64,000 nt of DNA from positions 89,153 through 153,152 of the forward strand of contig NZ_PSTQ01000010.1 of NCBI RefSeq assembly GCF_002931075.1, in the 5' to 3' direction. Position 1 is the first letter of the stretch. Every line of letters starts with the position of its first letter. This stretch comes from Pseudoclavibacter sp. AY1F1 (GTDB lineage Bacteria > Actinomycetota > Actinomycetes > Actinomycetales > Microbacteriaceae). This document shows positions 52,779-61,410 of the stretch, in pieces. A program made the position numbers and the translations under genes. Below the pieces are notes generated by a model. That model ran no database searches. It was not told the DNA's origin and saw nothing but the letters and a program-made list of their open reading frames with translations.

Positions 52779-53480
52779 TCACAGCGCGCCTTCCGCATCG
52801 ATGACTGCGCGGTACGCGGCGATCGCGTCGAGCGGCGGCCCGTCGAAGTGGATGCGCCCCTCGTGCGCCACAAGCACGCGGTCGAAGGGCTCCAGGAGGT
52901 CCAGGTCGTGTGTCACGAGCACCACCTGCTGCGGCAGCCGAGCGATGCGGGCCGCGATGGCTCGCGAGTTGCGCAGGTCGAGCAGGGTTGTCGGCTCGTC
53001 GAGGAGCAGGATGTTGGGCTCGGTCACAAGCACCGCCGCGAGGGCGAGCAGCTGCTTCTGCCCGCCGGAGAGGAGGTGCGCGGGGTGGTCGGCGCGGTCG
53101 GCGAGGCCGACCTGCTCGAGCGCGTTGGCCGTGCGCGCGGCGATCTCAGCTTTGCTGAGGCCGCGCCGCCCGAGCCCGAAGGCGACGTCCTCGCCGACGG
53201 TGGGCATGATGATCTGCGAGTCGGGGTCGGTGAAGCAGAACCCGACGCGCCTGCGCACCTCGCGGCCGTCCCTCCTCGTGTCGAAGCCGTCGACGGACAC
53301 CGTTCCGCTCGTGGGGAGCAGAAGCCCGTTGAGGAGCCTCGCGAGGCTCGACTTGCCTGATCCGTTCGCGCCGATGACCCCGATGCGCTGCTCGCCGAGC
53401 GCGACCGAGACTCCGTCGAGCACGGTCCGCCGCTGAGCGCCGTCGCCGAAGGCGACGCTCACGCCCCGCAGCTCGATCAC
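52779..53480 (-). CDS. bioM: ECF transporter ATPase (BioM)
   Basis: This 233-residue ABC ATPase powers biotin uptake. Walker A is GANGSGKSSLARLLNG, the signature is HLLSGGQKQLLALAAVLV, and Walker B is ILLLDEPTTLLD. It is a single ATPase, as in BioMNY systems, rather than the EcfA1/A2 pair of group II transporters. The GTG start lies 51 bases after bioY. Confidence 0.92.
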   Translation of the reverse strand: MIELRGVSVAFGDGAQRRTVLDGVSVALGEQRIGVIGANGSGKSSLARLLNGLLLPTSGTVSVDGFDTRRDGREVRRRVGFCFTDPDSQIIMPTVGEDVAFGLGRRGLSKAEIAARTANALEQVGLADRADHPAHLLSGGQKQLLALAAVLVTEPNILLLDEPTTLLDLRNSRAIAARIARLPQQVVLVTHDLDLLEPFDRVLVAHEGRIHFDGPPLDAIAAYRAVIDAEGAL

Positions 53481-53531
53481 ACGTGCGTCCTGTTCATGTG
53501 GCGGGCGTCGTGAGATGCGGGAGCCCAGGCC

Positions 53532-54161
53532 TCACGCATCCACTGCCGGTGTGGCCGCCGTGCCTGCCTCAACCGACTGGCCGCGCCGTCGGTTCTGGAT
53601 GAGCCCCGGGTACGCCTTGTGGACGCCGCGCGCGACGAGCGCCGCGATGACGGCCTTGGCGAGGTCGCCGGGAAGGAACGCCAACGCCGAGAGGGCAGCG
53701 GCGCCGAAGCCGATCTTCGCCATGAGCGCGACGCCGATGATGCCGGGAATGTAGAGCACGAACACGCCCCCGACCACGGTCGAGACGATGCCGGGCAGGA
53801 TGCGGAACGGGTTGCCGAAGCGCTCGACGAGCCAGCCGACGGCGAACGCCGCGATGGGGAAGCCGATGAAGTAGCCGACAGTGGGGCTCGCGAGCACCGC
53901 AAGCCCGCCGCGGCCGCCCGCGAGGAGCGGGAGCCCCGCGAGCACAAGCACGTCGAAGAGCAGCAGCGCCGAGAAGCCGCGCTTCGCCCCCAGGACGGCC
54001 CCCGCGAGCATCACGCCGAGCGTCTGCAACGTGATCGGCACCCCGGGACCGGGGATCGTGATGGCCGGCACCACGCCGAGCGCCGCCACGATGCCCGCGA
54101 ACACGGCGATCTGCGTCAGGTCGCGAGTGCGGTTCCGGGGTGCGAGGGGCGCTTCGGTCAT
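53532..54161 (-). CDS. bioY: Biotin transporter substrate-binding subunit (BioY)
   Basis: This 209-residue protein has about six membrane segments. The BioY patterns are FAGIVAALGVVPAITIPGPGVPITLQTLGVMLAG, GLPLLAGGRGGLAVLASPTVGYFIGFP and FLPGDLAKAVIAALVARGVHKAYPG. It binds biotin in the membrane and, with bioM and bioN directly downstream, forms a complete group I ECF biotin importer. No convincing biotin operator is seen in the 198 bases upstream, which instead hold a hairpin shared with the purF 3' side. Confidence 0.94.
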   Translation of the reverse strand: MTEAPLAPRNRTRDLTQIAVFAGIVAALGVVPAITIPGPGVPITLQTLGVMLAGAVLGAKRGFSALLLFDVLVLAGLPLLAGGRGGLAVLASPTVGYFIGFPIAAFAVGWLVERFGNPFRILPGIVSTVVGGVFVLYIPGIIGVALMAKIGFGAAALSALAFLPGDLAKAVIAALVARGVHKAYPGLIQNRRRGQSVEAGTAATPAVDA

Positions 54162-54252
54162 GCGAGGACTCTACCGCCGCCTCACCCGCCGCCTGGCCGC
54201 CAGCAGCTGGGTTGCATGCTCAGCTGGCTCATCGCATCCCGGCGCGATACAT

Positions 54253-54296
54253 ACGAAAATCGCATGCTCGTTGTGGAACGAACATGCGATCTTCGT
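54253..54296. terminator. Hairpin between the bioY start and the purF end
   Basis: ACGAAAATCGCATG (54253-54266) pairs with CATGCGATCTTCGT (54283-54296), with one mismatch. The loop contains a further CGTT/AACG pair. It lies 64 bases beyond the purF stop on the minus strand and upstream of bioY, so it can terminate purF. Confidence 0.7.
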
Positions 54297-54359
54297 GTGG
54301 ATGCACCGGGTGTGGATGCATCCCTTCAGGTGCAGCGGCAGATGCAGGTGCAGCGGCAG

Positions 54360-55817
54360 CTAGCTCTTCGTGTTGAGCTCGAGCCAGGCCAGGTACTCGG
54401 GGGTGACCGTCCCCGTGACGTAGTTCCCGTCGAAGCAGCTCATGTCGAGCTCCTTCACGTTGGAGCCCTCGGTGATGGCCGTGAAGAGGTCGCCGACCTC
54501 CTGATAGACGAGGCGGTCCGCGCTGATGACCGACGCGATCTCCTCGATCGACCGGCCGGACGCGACGAGCTCGCCGCGCGACGGCATGTTGATGCCGTAG
54601 ACGTGCGGGTAGCGAACCGGGGGAGCGGCGGATGCGAAGGTCACCGAGTTGGCGCCCGCCTGGCGGGCCATCTCGACGATCTCCTTGGACGTCGTTCCGC
54701 GCACGATCGAGTCGTCCACGAGGAGGACGTTCTTGCCCCGGAACTCCGTCGGCAGCGCGTTGAGCTTCTGGCGCACCGACTTCTTGCGCACCTTCTGCCC
54801 TGGCATGATGAAGGTGCGGCCCACATAACGGTTCTTGTAGAAGCCCTCGCGGTAGTCGATGCCGAGGGTCTTCGCCATCTCCATCGCCGTCGGGCGGCCC
54901 GAGTCAGGGATGGGCATGACCACGTCGATGTCGCCGGCGCTGATGCTGCGCTCGACGTTCGCGGCGAGGGTCTTGCCCATACGCAGGCGCGACTCGTAGA
55001 CGGAGATGCCGTTCATGACCGAGTCGGGGCGCGCGAGGTAGACGTACTCGAACGAGCACGGCACGAGGCGCGGGTTCACGGCGCACTGGCGGGAGAAGAG
55101 CTCCCCGCCCGCCGTGATGAAGATCGCTTCGCCAGGTTCGACGTCGCGGACCAGGTCGTAGCCGCCCGACTCGAGCACCAGCGACTCGGAGGCGACAACC
55201 CACTCGTCGCGACCGTGCTCGTCGTCGCGACGACCGAGAACAAGGGGGCGGATGCCGAACGGGTCACGGAAGGCGAGCAGCCCGTATCCAGAGATGAGGG
55301 CGACGGATGCGTACGAGCCCTCGACCCGGTCATGCAGGCGGGAGATCGAATCGAACAGGTTGTCCGGGGTGAGCTCGTCGCCGTTGATGCCGTGCTGCAG
55401 CTCGTTCGCGAGGACGTTGAGCAGCAGCTCGGTGTCGCTCGACGAGTTCAGGTGGCGGCGGTCGACGTTGAAGAGCTCTTTGCGGAGCTCCCGCGTGTTC
55501 GTGAGGTTGCCGTTGTGGACGAGCACGATGCCGTACGGCGCGTTCACGTAGAACGGCTGCACCTCGTCATCGCTCTTCGCGCTGCCGGCCGTCGCGTAGC
55601 GGACGTGGCCGAGGCCGACGTTGCCAAGCAGGTTCCGCATGTCGCGGGTGCGGTAGCCCTCACGGACCTGACCCTTGACCTTCGCGATGTGGAACGTGTC
55701 ACCGTCTGCCGTCGCGATGCCGGACGAATCCTGGCCGCGATGCTGCAGGAGCAGAAGGGAATCGTAGATCTGTTGGTTGACGGGACTGGTCGAGACGTGA
55801 CCAACAATGCCGCACAC
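54360..55817 (-). CDS. purF: Amidophosphoribosyltransferase
   Basis: This 485-residue enzyme makes phosphoribosylamine from PRPP and glutamine, the first purine step. The start codon is a GTG directly before the catalytic cysteine (CGIVGHVS), so the enzyme is of the E. coli type that needs only Met removal, without the propeptide of the Bacillus type. QHRGQDSSGIATA, the PRPP loop NVLLVDDSIVRGTTSKEIV and AAPPVRYPHVYGINMP are clear. It is divergent from purM; the 250 bases between them include three 27-base tandem repeats. Confidence 0.95.
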   Translation of the reverse strand: MCGIVGHVSTSPVNQQIYDSLLLLQHRGQDSSGIATADGDTFHIAKVKGQVREGYRTRDMRNLLGNVGLGHVRYATAGSAKSDDEVQPFYVNAPYGIVLVHNGNLTNTRELRKELFNVDRRHLNSSSDTELLLNVLANELQHGINGDELTPDNLFDSISRLHDRVEGSYASVALISGYGLLAFRDPFGIRPLVLGRRDDEHGRDEWVVASESLVLESGGYDLVRDVEPGEAIFITAGGELFSRQCAVNPRLVPCSFEYVYLARPDSVMNGISVYESRLRMGKTLAANVERSISAGDIDVVMPIPDSGRPTAMEMAKTLGIDYREGFYKNRYVGRTFIMPGQKVRKKSVRQKLNALPTEFRGKNVLLVDDSIVRGTTSKEIVEMARQAGANSVTFASAAPPVRYPHVYGINMPSRGELVASGRSIEEIASVISADRLVYQEVGDLFTAITEGSNVKELDMSCFDGNYVTGTVTPEYLAWLELNTKS

Positions 55818-55845
55818 GCTGGGGGAGCTCCAAGCACAGGTAAGC

Positions 55846-55926
55846 AGGCCCGCGAGGGCCACGAATTTGAAGAGGCCCGCGAGGGCCACGAGTTTGAAGA
55901 GGCCCGCGAGGGCCACGAGTTTGGAT
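55846..55926. repeat. Three 27-base tandem repeats between purF and purM
   Basis: The unit is AGGCCCGCGAGGGCCACGAG followed by TTTGAAG. Units lie at 55846-55872, 55873-55899 and 55900-55926 (the last ends in GGA), with one or two differences. Each unit contains GGCCC-GCGA-GGGCC, a small inverted repeat. The array begins 29 bases upstream of the purF start codon. Confidence 0.9.
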
Positions 55927-56070
55927 GAGGCGCCGAGGCGCCGGAGACGATTTTCCGATTTTGTCACAGCTGGCGGGTCCGCGCGCACCCGCGTGGGAAG
56001 GGTTCGCTTCCGGGGTAACGCTCGTGGCGGGCTAGGCTGTTGGGCGCATCCCCCGAGGAAAGGGCATTCT

Positions 56071-57177
56071 GTGTCAGGCAACGACCTCTACGCCGCCGCT
56101 GGCGTCGACACCCGTGCGGGCGACACCGCCGTCGAGCTCATGAAGCGCGCCGTCCAGGCGACCCACGGACCAGAAGTGCTCGGCGGTGTCGGCGGCTTCG
56201 CTGGCCTCTTCGACGCGTCGCGTCTGACCTCGTTCACGAAGCCCATCCTCGCCACGTCGACGGATGGTGTCGGCACGAAGGTTGCGATCGCGCAGGCCAT
56301 CGACAAGCACGACACCATCGGCCAGGACCTCGTCGCCATGGTCGTCGACGACATCATCGTCGTGGGCGCAGAGCCCCTCTTCATGACCGACTACATCGCG
56401 TGTGGGCGGGTCGTGCCGGAGCGTATCGCGTCGATCGTCGAGGGCATCGCGAAGGCGTGCGCCGAGACCGGCACCGCGCTCACTGGTGGCGAGACGGCAG
56501 AGCACCCCGGCCTCCTCGGGCCGGACGACTACGACGTGGCCGGCGCCGCGGTTGGCGTCGTCGAAGCCGACCGGATGCTCGGACCCGAGCGTGTGCAGCA
56601 CGGTGACGTTGTCATCTCGATCGCTTCGAGCGGCCTCCACTCAAACGGCTACTCGCTGGTTCGCCGCATCGTCGCCGACCAGGGCCTCTCGTTCACGGAC
56701 ACCTCCGCCGAGCTCGGCGGGGTTGTCGGCGAGGTGCTCCTCGAGCCGACGCGCCTCTACACGGGCCCCCTCGTCAAGCTCCTCGCCGAGCCCGCCCTCG
56801 ACGGCGCCGTGCACGCGTTCAGCCACGTCACGGGCGGCGGCATCGCAGCGAACCTCGCCCGTGTCCTCCCGCAGGGCGCGTGGATCGAGCTCGACCGCGG
56901 CGCCTGGTCTCCGAACGACATCTTCCGCGTCCTCGCGGGCTTCGCCGGCACCGACCTCGAGTCGACGGAAGGCACCTGGAACCTCGGCATCGGGATGTTC
57001 GCGGTTGTCGACGCGCAGCGCGCATCCGTCGTCGTCGAGTGGCTCGAGGCTGCTGGCCTGCCCTCCTGGGTTGCCGGCACGATCTCGACCGAGACCCGCG
57101 ACTTCGCCGGCTTCGAGCAGGGTGCGAAGGGCGTCGATGGCGGCGCGGTGCGCCTCGTCGGCAGCTACGCCGGCTAG
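56071..57177 (+). CDS. purM: Phosphoribosylformylglycinamidine cyclo-ligase
   Basis: This 368-residue enzyme closes the imidazole ring to make AIR. It has YAAAGVDTRAGDTAVELMK, TSTDGVGTKVAIA, VDDIIVVGAEPLFMTDYIA, GGETAEHPGL and HVTGGGIAANLARVLP, all PurM hallmarks. GTG 56071 follows GAGGAAAGGG. The gene is alone on the plus strand, divergent from purF, and ends 76 bases before copy F of the 76-base element. Confidence 0.95.
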   Translation: MSGNDLYAAAGVDTRAGDTAVELMKRAVQATHGPEVLGGVGGFAGLFDASRLTSFTKPILATSTDGVGTKVAIAQAIDKHDTIGQDLVAMVVDDIIVVGAEPLFMTDYIACGRVVPERIASIVEGIAKACAETGTALTGGETAEHPGLLGPDDYDVAGAAVGVVEADRMLGPERVQHGDVVISIASSGLHSNGYSLVRRIVADQGLSFTDTSAELGGVVGEVLLEPTRLYTGPLVKLLAEPALDGAVHAFSHVTGGGIAANLARVLPQGAWIELDRGAWSPNDIFRVLAGFAGTDLESTEGTWNLGIGMFAVVDAQRASVVVEWLEAAGLPSWVAGTISTETRDFAGFEQGAKGVDGGAVRLVGSYAG

Positions 57178-57253
57178 CGCAAGACGCGAGGCGTCGCTGC
57201 TCGCCGGCCCGCGAGGTGGCGCGGGCACGAAGACGCGCGTGCGCGCGCGGCGT

Positions 57254-57329
57254 GTCCAAGATCAGTGCAATAAGCGCTCTTCGGGGCGGTTTCGGCGCCA
57301 TTGAAGCCGATATTGCACTGATGTTGGAC
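57254..57329. repeat. 76-base inverted-repeat element, copy F
   Basis: Arms GTCCAAGATCAGTGCA (57254-57269) and TGCACTGATGTTGGAC (57314-57329). It lies between the convergent purM and asparaginase genes, 76 and 67 bases from their stops. Confidence 0.88.
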
Positions 57330-57396
57330 AGGCGCCCCCGACAGGTCCAACCGGGCTCGGCCAGCCGCGCTCCAACACGCGGCGCGCCGCAGGCCC

Positions 57397-58362
57397 CTAC
57401 TCGGCAGCGAAGGCCGCCGCGATCTCCTCGCTGGTCGCCTCATTCGCGATGAGGGCCGCGAGCAGGATGCGCGCCTGGCCGGCGCGGAGGACAGCCGCGT
57501 GAATGGCACCGACGACGGCGAGGTCGTGACCGCCTCCGCCTCCGCCGTAGCTGGCTTTGAGGACGCCGAAGGGCACGCGGCTCGACACGACGAGCGGGAT
57601 GTCAGACGCCTGGCATTCCCACGCCGCGGAGACGACGCTCTGGCTCGCGTTGCCCGAGCCGAGGCCGACGAGCACGATGCCCTGCACGCCGGCTTCGAGG
57701 CTCGCGTGCAGGTGGGTGGCGTCGGCGCCGGGGCTGACCGCGACCGTGTCGACGCGCATCCCGGCGACAGGGGCGGGCAGGTGGAGGCGGCGCGCTGGCT
57801 TGTCGGTGACGCTGCGGAACGCGTCCGCGCGGTCGGCGGACGCCTTGGTCAGACCCCACGCCTTCAGAAGCCGGCCCCCGAACGCGACGAGCACGCCACG
57901 TCCACGGTTCTCGGGGTCGAGCGCGGCCGCGAGGGCGGCGGCGACGTTGGCTGGCCCGTCGGGCGCCCCCGACTCGGCAGTGAACTGCGACCCGGTGAAG
58001 ACGACCGGCTTCGAGCTCTCAAGCTGCAGGTCGGTGAGCAGAGACGACTCCTCCATCGAGTCGGTGCCGTGCAACACGATGACGGCGCTCACCTCGTCGT
58101 CCTCGACCTGCCGGCGCACCTCATCGCTGATCGACTGCATGTCGGCAAGAGTGAGGCTCGACGAGTCGACTGCCATGAGGTTCACGGGCCGCAGGCGAGC
58201 ACCGGGAGCATCCGCGCCCTCGAGCAACGCATCCGCGCCAAGGCTCGGCGTCGTCGCGCCGGAAGCCGTGGTCGTGCTGGCGATGGTGCCGCCCGTCGCG
58301 ATGACGGAGATGAGGGGAAGAGTCGCTGAGGTCGTCACGGAATCAGTTCTACCCGGTTTCAT
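57397..58362 (-). CDS. Asparaginase
   Basis: This protein of about 321 residues is an L-asparaginase/glutaminase-like hydrolase. The first catalytic threonine is in ISVIATGGTIAST. The second motif, VIVLHGTDSMEESSLL, carries the Thr-Asp pair, and KPVVFTGSQFTAES follows. The extra C-terminal region contains GGGGGGHDL. It converts asparagine to aspartate in the cytosol, since no signal peptide is seen. ATG 58362 is used; a GTG at 58338 (starting TTSATLPLIS) is equally plausible, and neither has a good ribosome-binding site. Confidence 0.88.
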   Translation of the reverse strand: MKPGRTDSVTTSATLPLISVIATGGTIASTTTASGATTPSLGADALLEGADAPGARLRPVNLMAVDSSSLTLADMQSISDEVRRQVEDDEVSAVIVLHGTDSMEESSLLTDLQLESSKPVVFTGSQFTAESGAPDGPANVAAALAAALDPENRGRGVLVAFGGRLLKAWGLTKASADRADAFRSVTDKPARRLHLPAPVAGMRVDTVAVSPGADATHLHASLEAGVQGIVLVGLGSGNASQSVVSAAWECQASDIPLVVSSRVPFGVLKASYGGGGGGHDLAVVGAIHAAVLRAGQARILLAALIANEATSEEIAAAFAAE

Positions 58363-58537
58363 CAAGACGCGGGCTGAGGGTTGACTTGGCGATTTCCCGG
58401 CACGGAGGCTGAGGAGGTGCCCTCCGCGGCTCGGGAACACCGAGCCCGCGCGGAACGTTGGGCACGTAACACAGAGTTAATTCGCGCCGTCCGGGAAGCA
58501 CGTGCCGAATTCATGGGGCACATTCCTAAGATGGCCC

Positions 58538-58552
58538 AACATCACTGATGTT
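58538..58552. promoter_or_regulatory. 15-base inverted repeat upstream of the betaine ABC operon
   Basis: AACATC-ACT-GATGTT (58538-58552) lies 30 bases before the start of the binding-protein gene. It could be an operator. It also reads like the two arms of the 76-base element joined directly (CAACATCA and CTGATGTT), so it may be a collapsed copy. Confidence 0.4.
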
Positions 58553-58582
58553 CTGGCTACCGCCGAAGATAGGGAAACTCCA

Positions 58583-59521
58583 ATGCAGAAGACACGCCTG
58601 ATTACTGGAGGCATCGCCGCGCTTGCAGCGATCGGCCTCCTCTCAGCCTGCTCGAACCCAACCGCCCCCGGTGCCGGTGGAACCGACGAGGGAACCGCAT
58701 CCGGTGACACCATCGTCGTTTCCTCGGCGAACTTCCCGGAGTCCGAGATCATCGGCAACCTGTACGCGGAAGCGCTGAAGGATGCCGGGTTCACGGTCGA
58801 GACCCAGTTCAACATCGGCTCGCGCGAGGCGTACATCCCCGCGCTGTCCGACGGGTCGATCGACCTGATCCCCGACTACACGGGCAACCTCCTCATCTTC
58901 CTCGACCCCGAGGCCGAGACGACGGATGCGGAGACCATCAACACAAACCTCACCGCGGCGCTCGAGACGGAGGGCCTCACCGGCCTCACCCCGGCCGAGG
59001 CTGAGGACAAGGACGCGGTTGTCGTCACGAAGGAGACCGCCGAGAAGTGGAACCTGACGACCATCGCCGACCTCGCCGCCCACAACGCCGAGATCACCTA
59101 CGGTGCCCCGGCCGAGTTCCAGGAGCGCCCGCAGGGCCTGCCGGGCCTCAAGGCGAACTACGGCCTCGAGCCCAGCGCCTTCACCCCCATCGCTGACGGT
59201 GGCGGACCTGCAACGGTCGACGCACTCGTGAGCGGACAGGTGCAGGTCGCGAACATCTTCACCACGTCGCCCGCGATCGTCGAGAACGACCTGGTCGTGC
59301 TCGAGGACCCGAAGAACAACTTCCCGGCTCAGCAGGTCGTCCCGATCGGCAACACCGAGAAGCTCACCCCTGAGGTCGCTGAGGTCATCGACGCCATCTC
59401 GGCGCAGCTGACCACGGAGGAGCTCATCGCGCTCAACACGCGCGTCTCCGGCGAAGAGAAGATCGAGCCGACCAAGGCCGCAACCGACTGGCTCACCGAG
59501 AAGGGCCTGCTTGGCGCGTAA
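58583..59521 (+). CDS. Betaine-type ABC transporter binding lipoprotein (OpuC/ProX-like)
   Basis: This 312-residue lipoprotein has a signal peptide with lipobox LLSAC at about residues 17-21. The type 2 binding-protein domain of the QAT family follows: NFPESEIIGNLYAEALKDAGF, then SLDLIPDYTG-like SIDLIPDYTGNLLIF. Members bind quaternary ammonium compounds (glycine betaine, choline, carnitine, ergothioneine) through aromatic residues. ATG 58583 opens a standard signal sequence. It is the first gene of an operon with a lyase, one ATPase and two permeases. Confidence 0.9.
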   Translation: MQKTRLITGGIAALAAIGLLSACSNPTAPGAGGTDEGTASGDTIVVSSANFPESEIIGNLYAEALKDAGFTVETQFNIGSREAYIPALSDGSIDLIPDYTGNLLIFLDPEAETTDAETINTNLTAALETEGLTGLTPAEAEDKDAVVVTKETAEKWNLTTIADLAAHNAEITYGAPAEFQERPQGLPGLKANYGLEPSAFTPIADGGGPATVDALVSGQVQVANIFTTSPAIVENDLVVLEDPKNNFPAQQVVPIGNTEKLTPEVAEVIDAISAQLTTEELIALNTRVSGEEKIEPTKAATDWLTEKGLLGA

Positions 59522-59681
59522 GCACCGAACAACCGCAGGACCGCCGAGAGGGTGGATGCGGGTGGGGACAACTCACTCGCATCCGCACTTTCCGGCAGCA
59601 AGACCGAGCACGCCCTCGAACCAACTTCCCCCGCTTTCTCACCCCTCCAGTTGTCAAGATCCACCAGAAGGCGAGTTCCGG

Positions 59682-61361
59682 ATGCAGCAGCACGCAGACG
59701 CCGAACGGCCGCATGTGCGCCCCACGATGCGCTCCAACAAGCGCGCCGCGCAGGGCAAGCGGCCCGTCATGGACGCGTCGTCGGCCGGCGTGAACGCGCT
59801 CGCGGGCACCAGCGCCGAGGCCTCGCTTCCGCCGACGAGCTTCGTCATCGGCCGCGACCGCATGACGCCGCGCATCCTGGAACGTCTGGCCGTGACTGTC
59901 GGGCACCTCGACATCGATCCGCACGTCCGAGTACGGCTCGGGGAAGCGCGCGGCGTCATCGAGAGCGTCATGGCCCGTGGCGAGCCCGCGTATGGCGTGA
60001 ACCGCGGCCTCGGGCCGCTGCGCGACCAGGAGATTCCGGAGGAGCTGCAGCACGCCTTCCAACTGTTCGTGCTCGCATCCCACGACGCGGCCGTCGGCAA
60101 GAACCTCACCCCAATTGAGGCCCGCTCCGTCATGCTTGCGCGCCTCGCGGTCATGGCGCAGGGCAACTCCGGTGCGACGACGGCGCTGTTCGAGGGTCTT
60201 CGCTGCCTCCTCGAATGCGGCGTCACGCCCGCTATCCCCTCCGAGGGGTCCGTCGGCGCGGCCGACCTCTCTATGCTCGCCGCCGTCGGCAACGTGCTTG
60301 TCGGGCGCGGGCGCGTGCTCGACGAGACCGGCACGCAGACCGCCCCCGCCCGAGAGGCGCTCGCCACGGCCGGCCTCGTACCGCTCGAGCTCGCGGCCAA
60401 GGATGGCCTCGCGCTCGTCGGCGCGAACGCCGCCTCCGTCGGCATCGCCGCCCTCACCTCGGTGCGCCTCGACCGGTTCACCGCATCCGCCGACCTCGTC
60501 GTCGCGCACACCTTCGATGCCCTCAACGGCAGTGTGAAGGGGTTCCAGGAGAAGGTCGTCGCAGCCCGCCCCCACCCGGGTCAGATCCGCGCCGCCGCAC
60601 GCTTCCGCTCCCTCCTCGGCTCGAGCCGCGCCTACGGCCCCGCCACGGCAGGCTCCCTGCAGGACCCGCTCTCCATGCGCACCGTCCCGCAAGTGCACGG
60701 CACGCTCATCGAACAGGCGGATGTGCTGCGCGAGTCGGTCACCGTCGAACTGAACGCGCGCAGCGAGAACCCCTACATCGACGTCGAGAACGACGTCATC
60801 ATCTCGAACGGCAACTTCTCGACCATCCAGATGGCCATCACGGCCGACTCGGTCCGGCTCCTACTCGCGCATTTCGGCATCATGAGCGAGCGCCGCTGCT
60901 CCCTCATGATCAGGCGCCTCCGCTCGGAGCGCTCGCTCGTGGAGCAGGTGCTGTCGATCGACGACGCCGAGCATCCGTTTGTGCCGGTCATCCTCGCGAA
61001 CACGGCCTCGTCGCTCATGGCGCGGCTGCAGCAGCTCGCGGCGCCCGTCTCGCACCTCGGCGGGGTCGTCGGCGACGGGGTTGAAGACCACAACGCGCAG
61101 GGCTACCTCGCCGTGCGCCTCCTCGAGGACAGCCTTGAGGCGGCCGAACGGCTCCTCGCGATCGAGGCGCTCCTCGCCGTCGGCGTCGGCGTCGCCGCCC
61201 CCGCGCCGAGCATGAAGGACCGTGCCCCGCTTGTGGTGCAGCTGTCCAAGCGCATCCGTGAAACTCTTGCCCTGAACGACCCCGCCATCATGACCTCTCA
61301 GCGAATCGACCGCGTGCGCGCCGACATCGCCGAGCTGAGCGAGCACGTGCAGGACGCGTGA
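59682..61361 (+). CDS. Histidine-ammonia-lyase-like enzyme lacking the MIO triad; probable ergothionase-type betaine lyase
   Basis: This 559-residue member of the aromatic amino-acid lyase family has a 55-residue unconserved N-terminus. HAL landmarks are present: Tyr104 in AYGVNRGLGPL, His134 in LASHDAAVGKNL, NARSENPYIDVENDV with SNGNFS, and GVEDHNAQGYLA. The cofactor-forming Ala-Ser-Gly is gone: GSVGASGDL reads GSVGAADLS (residues 189-197). HAL relatives without MIO include ergothionase, which eliminates trimethylamine from ergothioneine, an easy leaving group. Its place between the betaine-binding protein and the ATPase of an importer supports a histidine-betaine substrate. Confidence 0.8.
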   Translation: MQQHADAERPHVRPTMRSNKRAAQGKRPVMDASSAGVNALAGTSAEASLPPTSFVIGRDRMTPRILERLAVTVGHLDIDPHVRVRLGEARGVIESVMARGEPAYGVNRGLGPLRDQEIPEELQHAFQLFVLASHDAAVGKNLTPIEARSVMLARLAVMAQGNSGATTALFEGLRCLLECGVTPAIPSEGSVGAADLSMLAAVGNVLVGRGRVLDETGTQTAPAREALATAGLVPLELAAKDGLALVGANAASVGIAALTSVRLDRFTASADLVVAHTFDALNGSVKGFQEKVVAARPHPGQIRAAARFRSLLGSSRAYGPATAGSLQDPLSMRTVPQVHGTLIEQADVLRESVTVELNARSENPYIDVENDVIISNGNFSTIQMAITADSVRLLLAHFGIMSERRCSLMIRRLRSERSLVEQVLSIDDAEHPFVPVILANTASSLMARLQQLAAPVSHLGGVVGDGVEDHNAQGYLAVRLLEDSLEAAERLLAIEALLAVGVGVAAPAPSMKDRAPLVVQLSKRIRETLALNDPAIMTSQRIDRVRADIAELSEHVQDA

Positions 61362-61410
61362 GCTGCCAGCTCACGCACCAAGATCACCCCGTCCCCAGCC
61401 AAGGAGCAGC

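Noticed and set aside
53619..55928. 769-codon open frame on the plus strand across bioY and purF
   Set aside because: It runs antisense to two clear genes. Its product is rich in Arg, Glu, Asp and Val with no recognisable domain, as expected from the complementary frame of high-GC coding DNA.
59682..61361. Ordinary histidine ammonia-lyase (hutH)
   Set aside because: The MIO-forming Ala-Ser-Gly is absent, no hut genes are nearby, and the gene is embedded in a quaternary-amine transporter operon.
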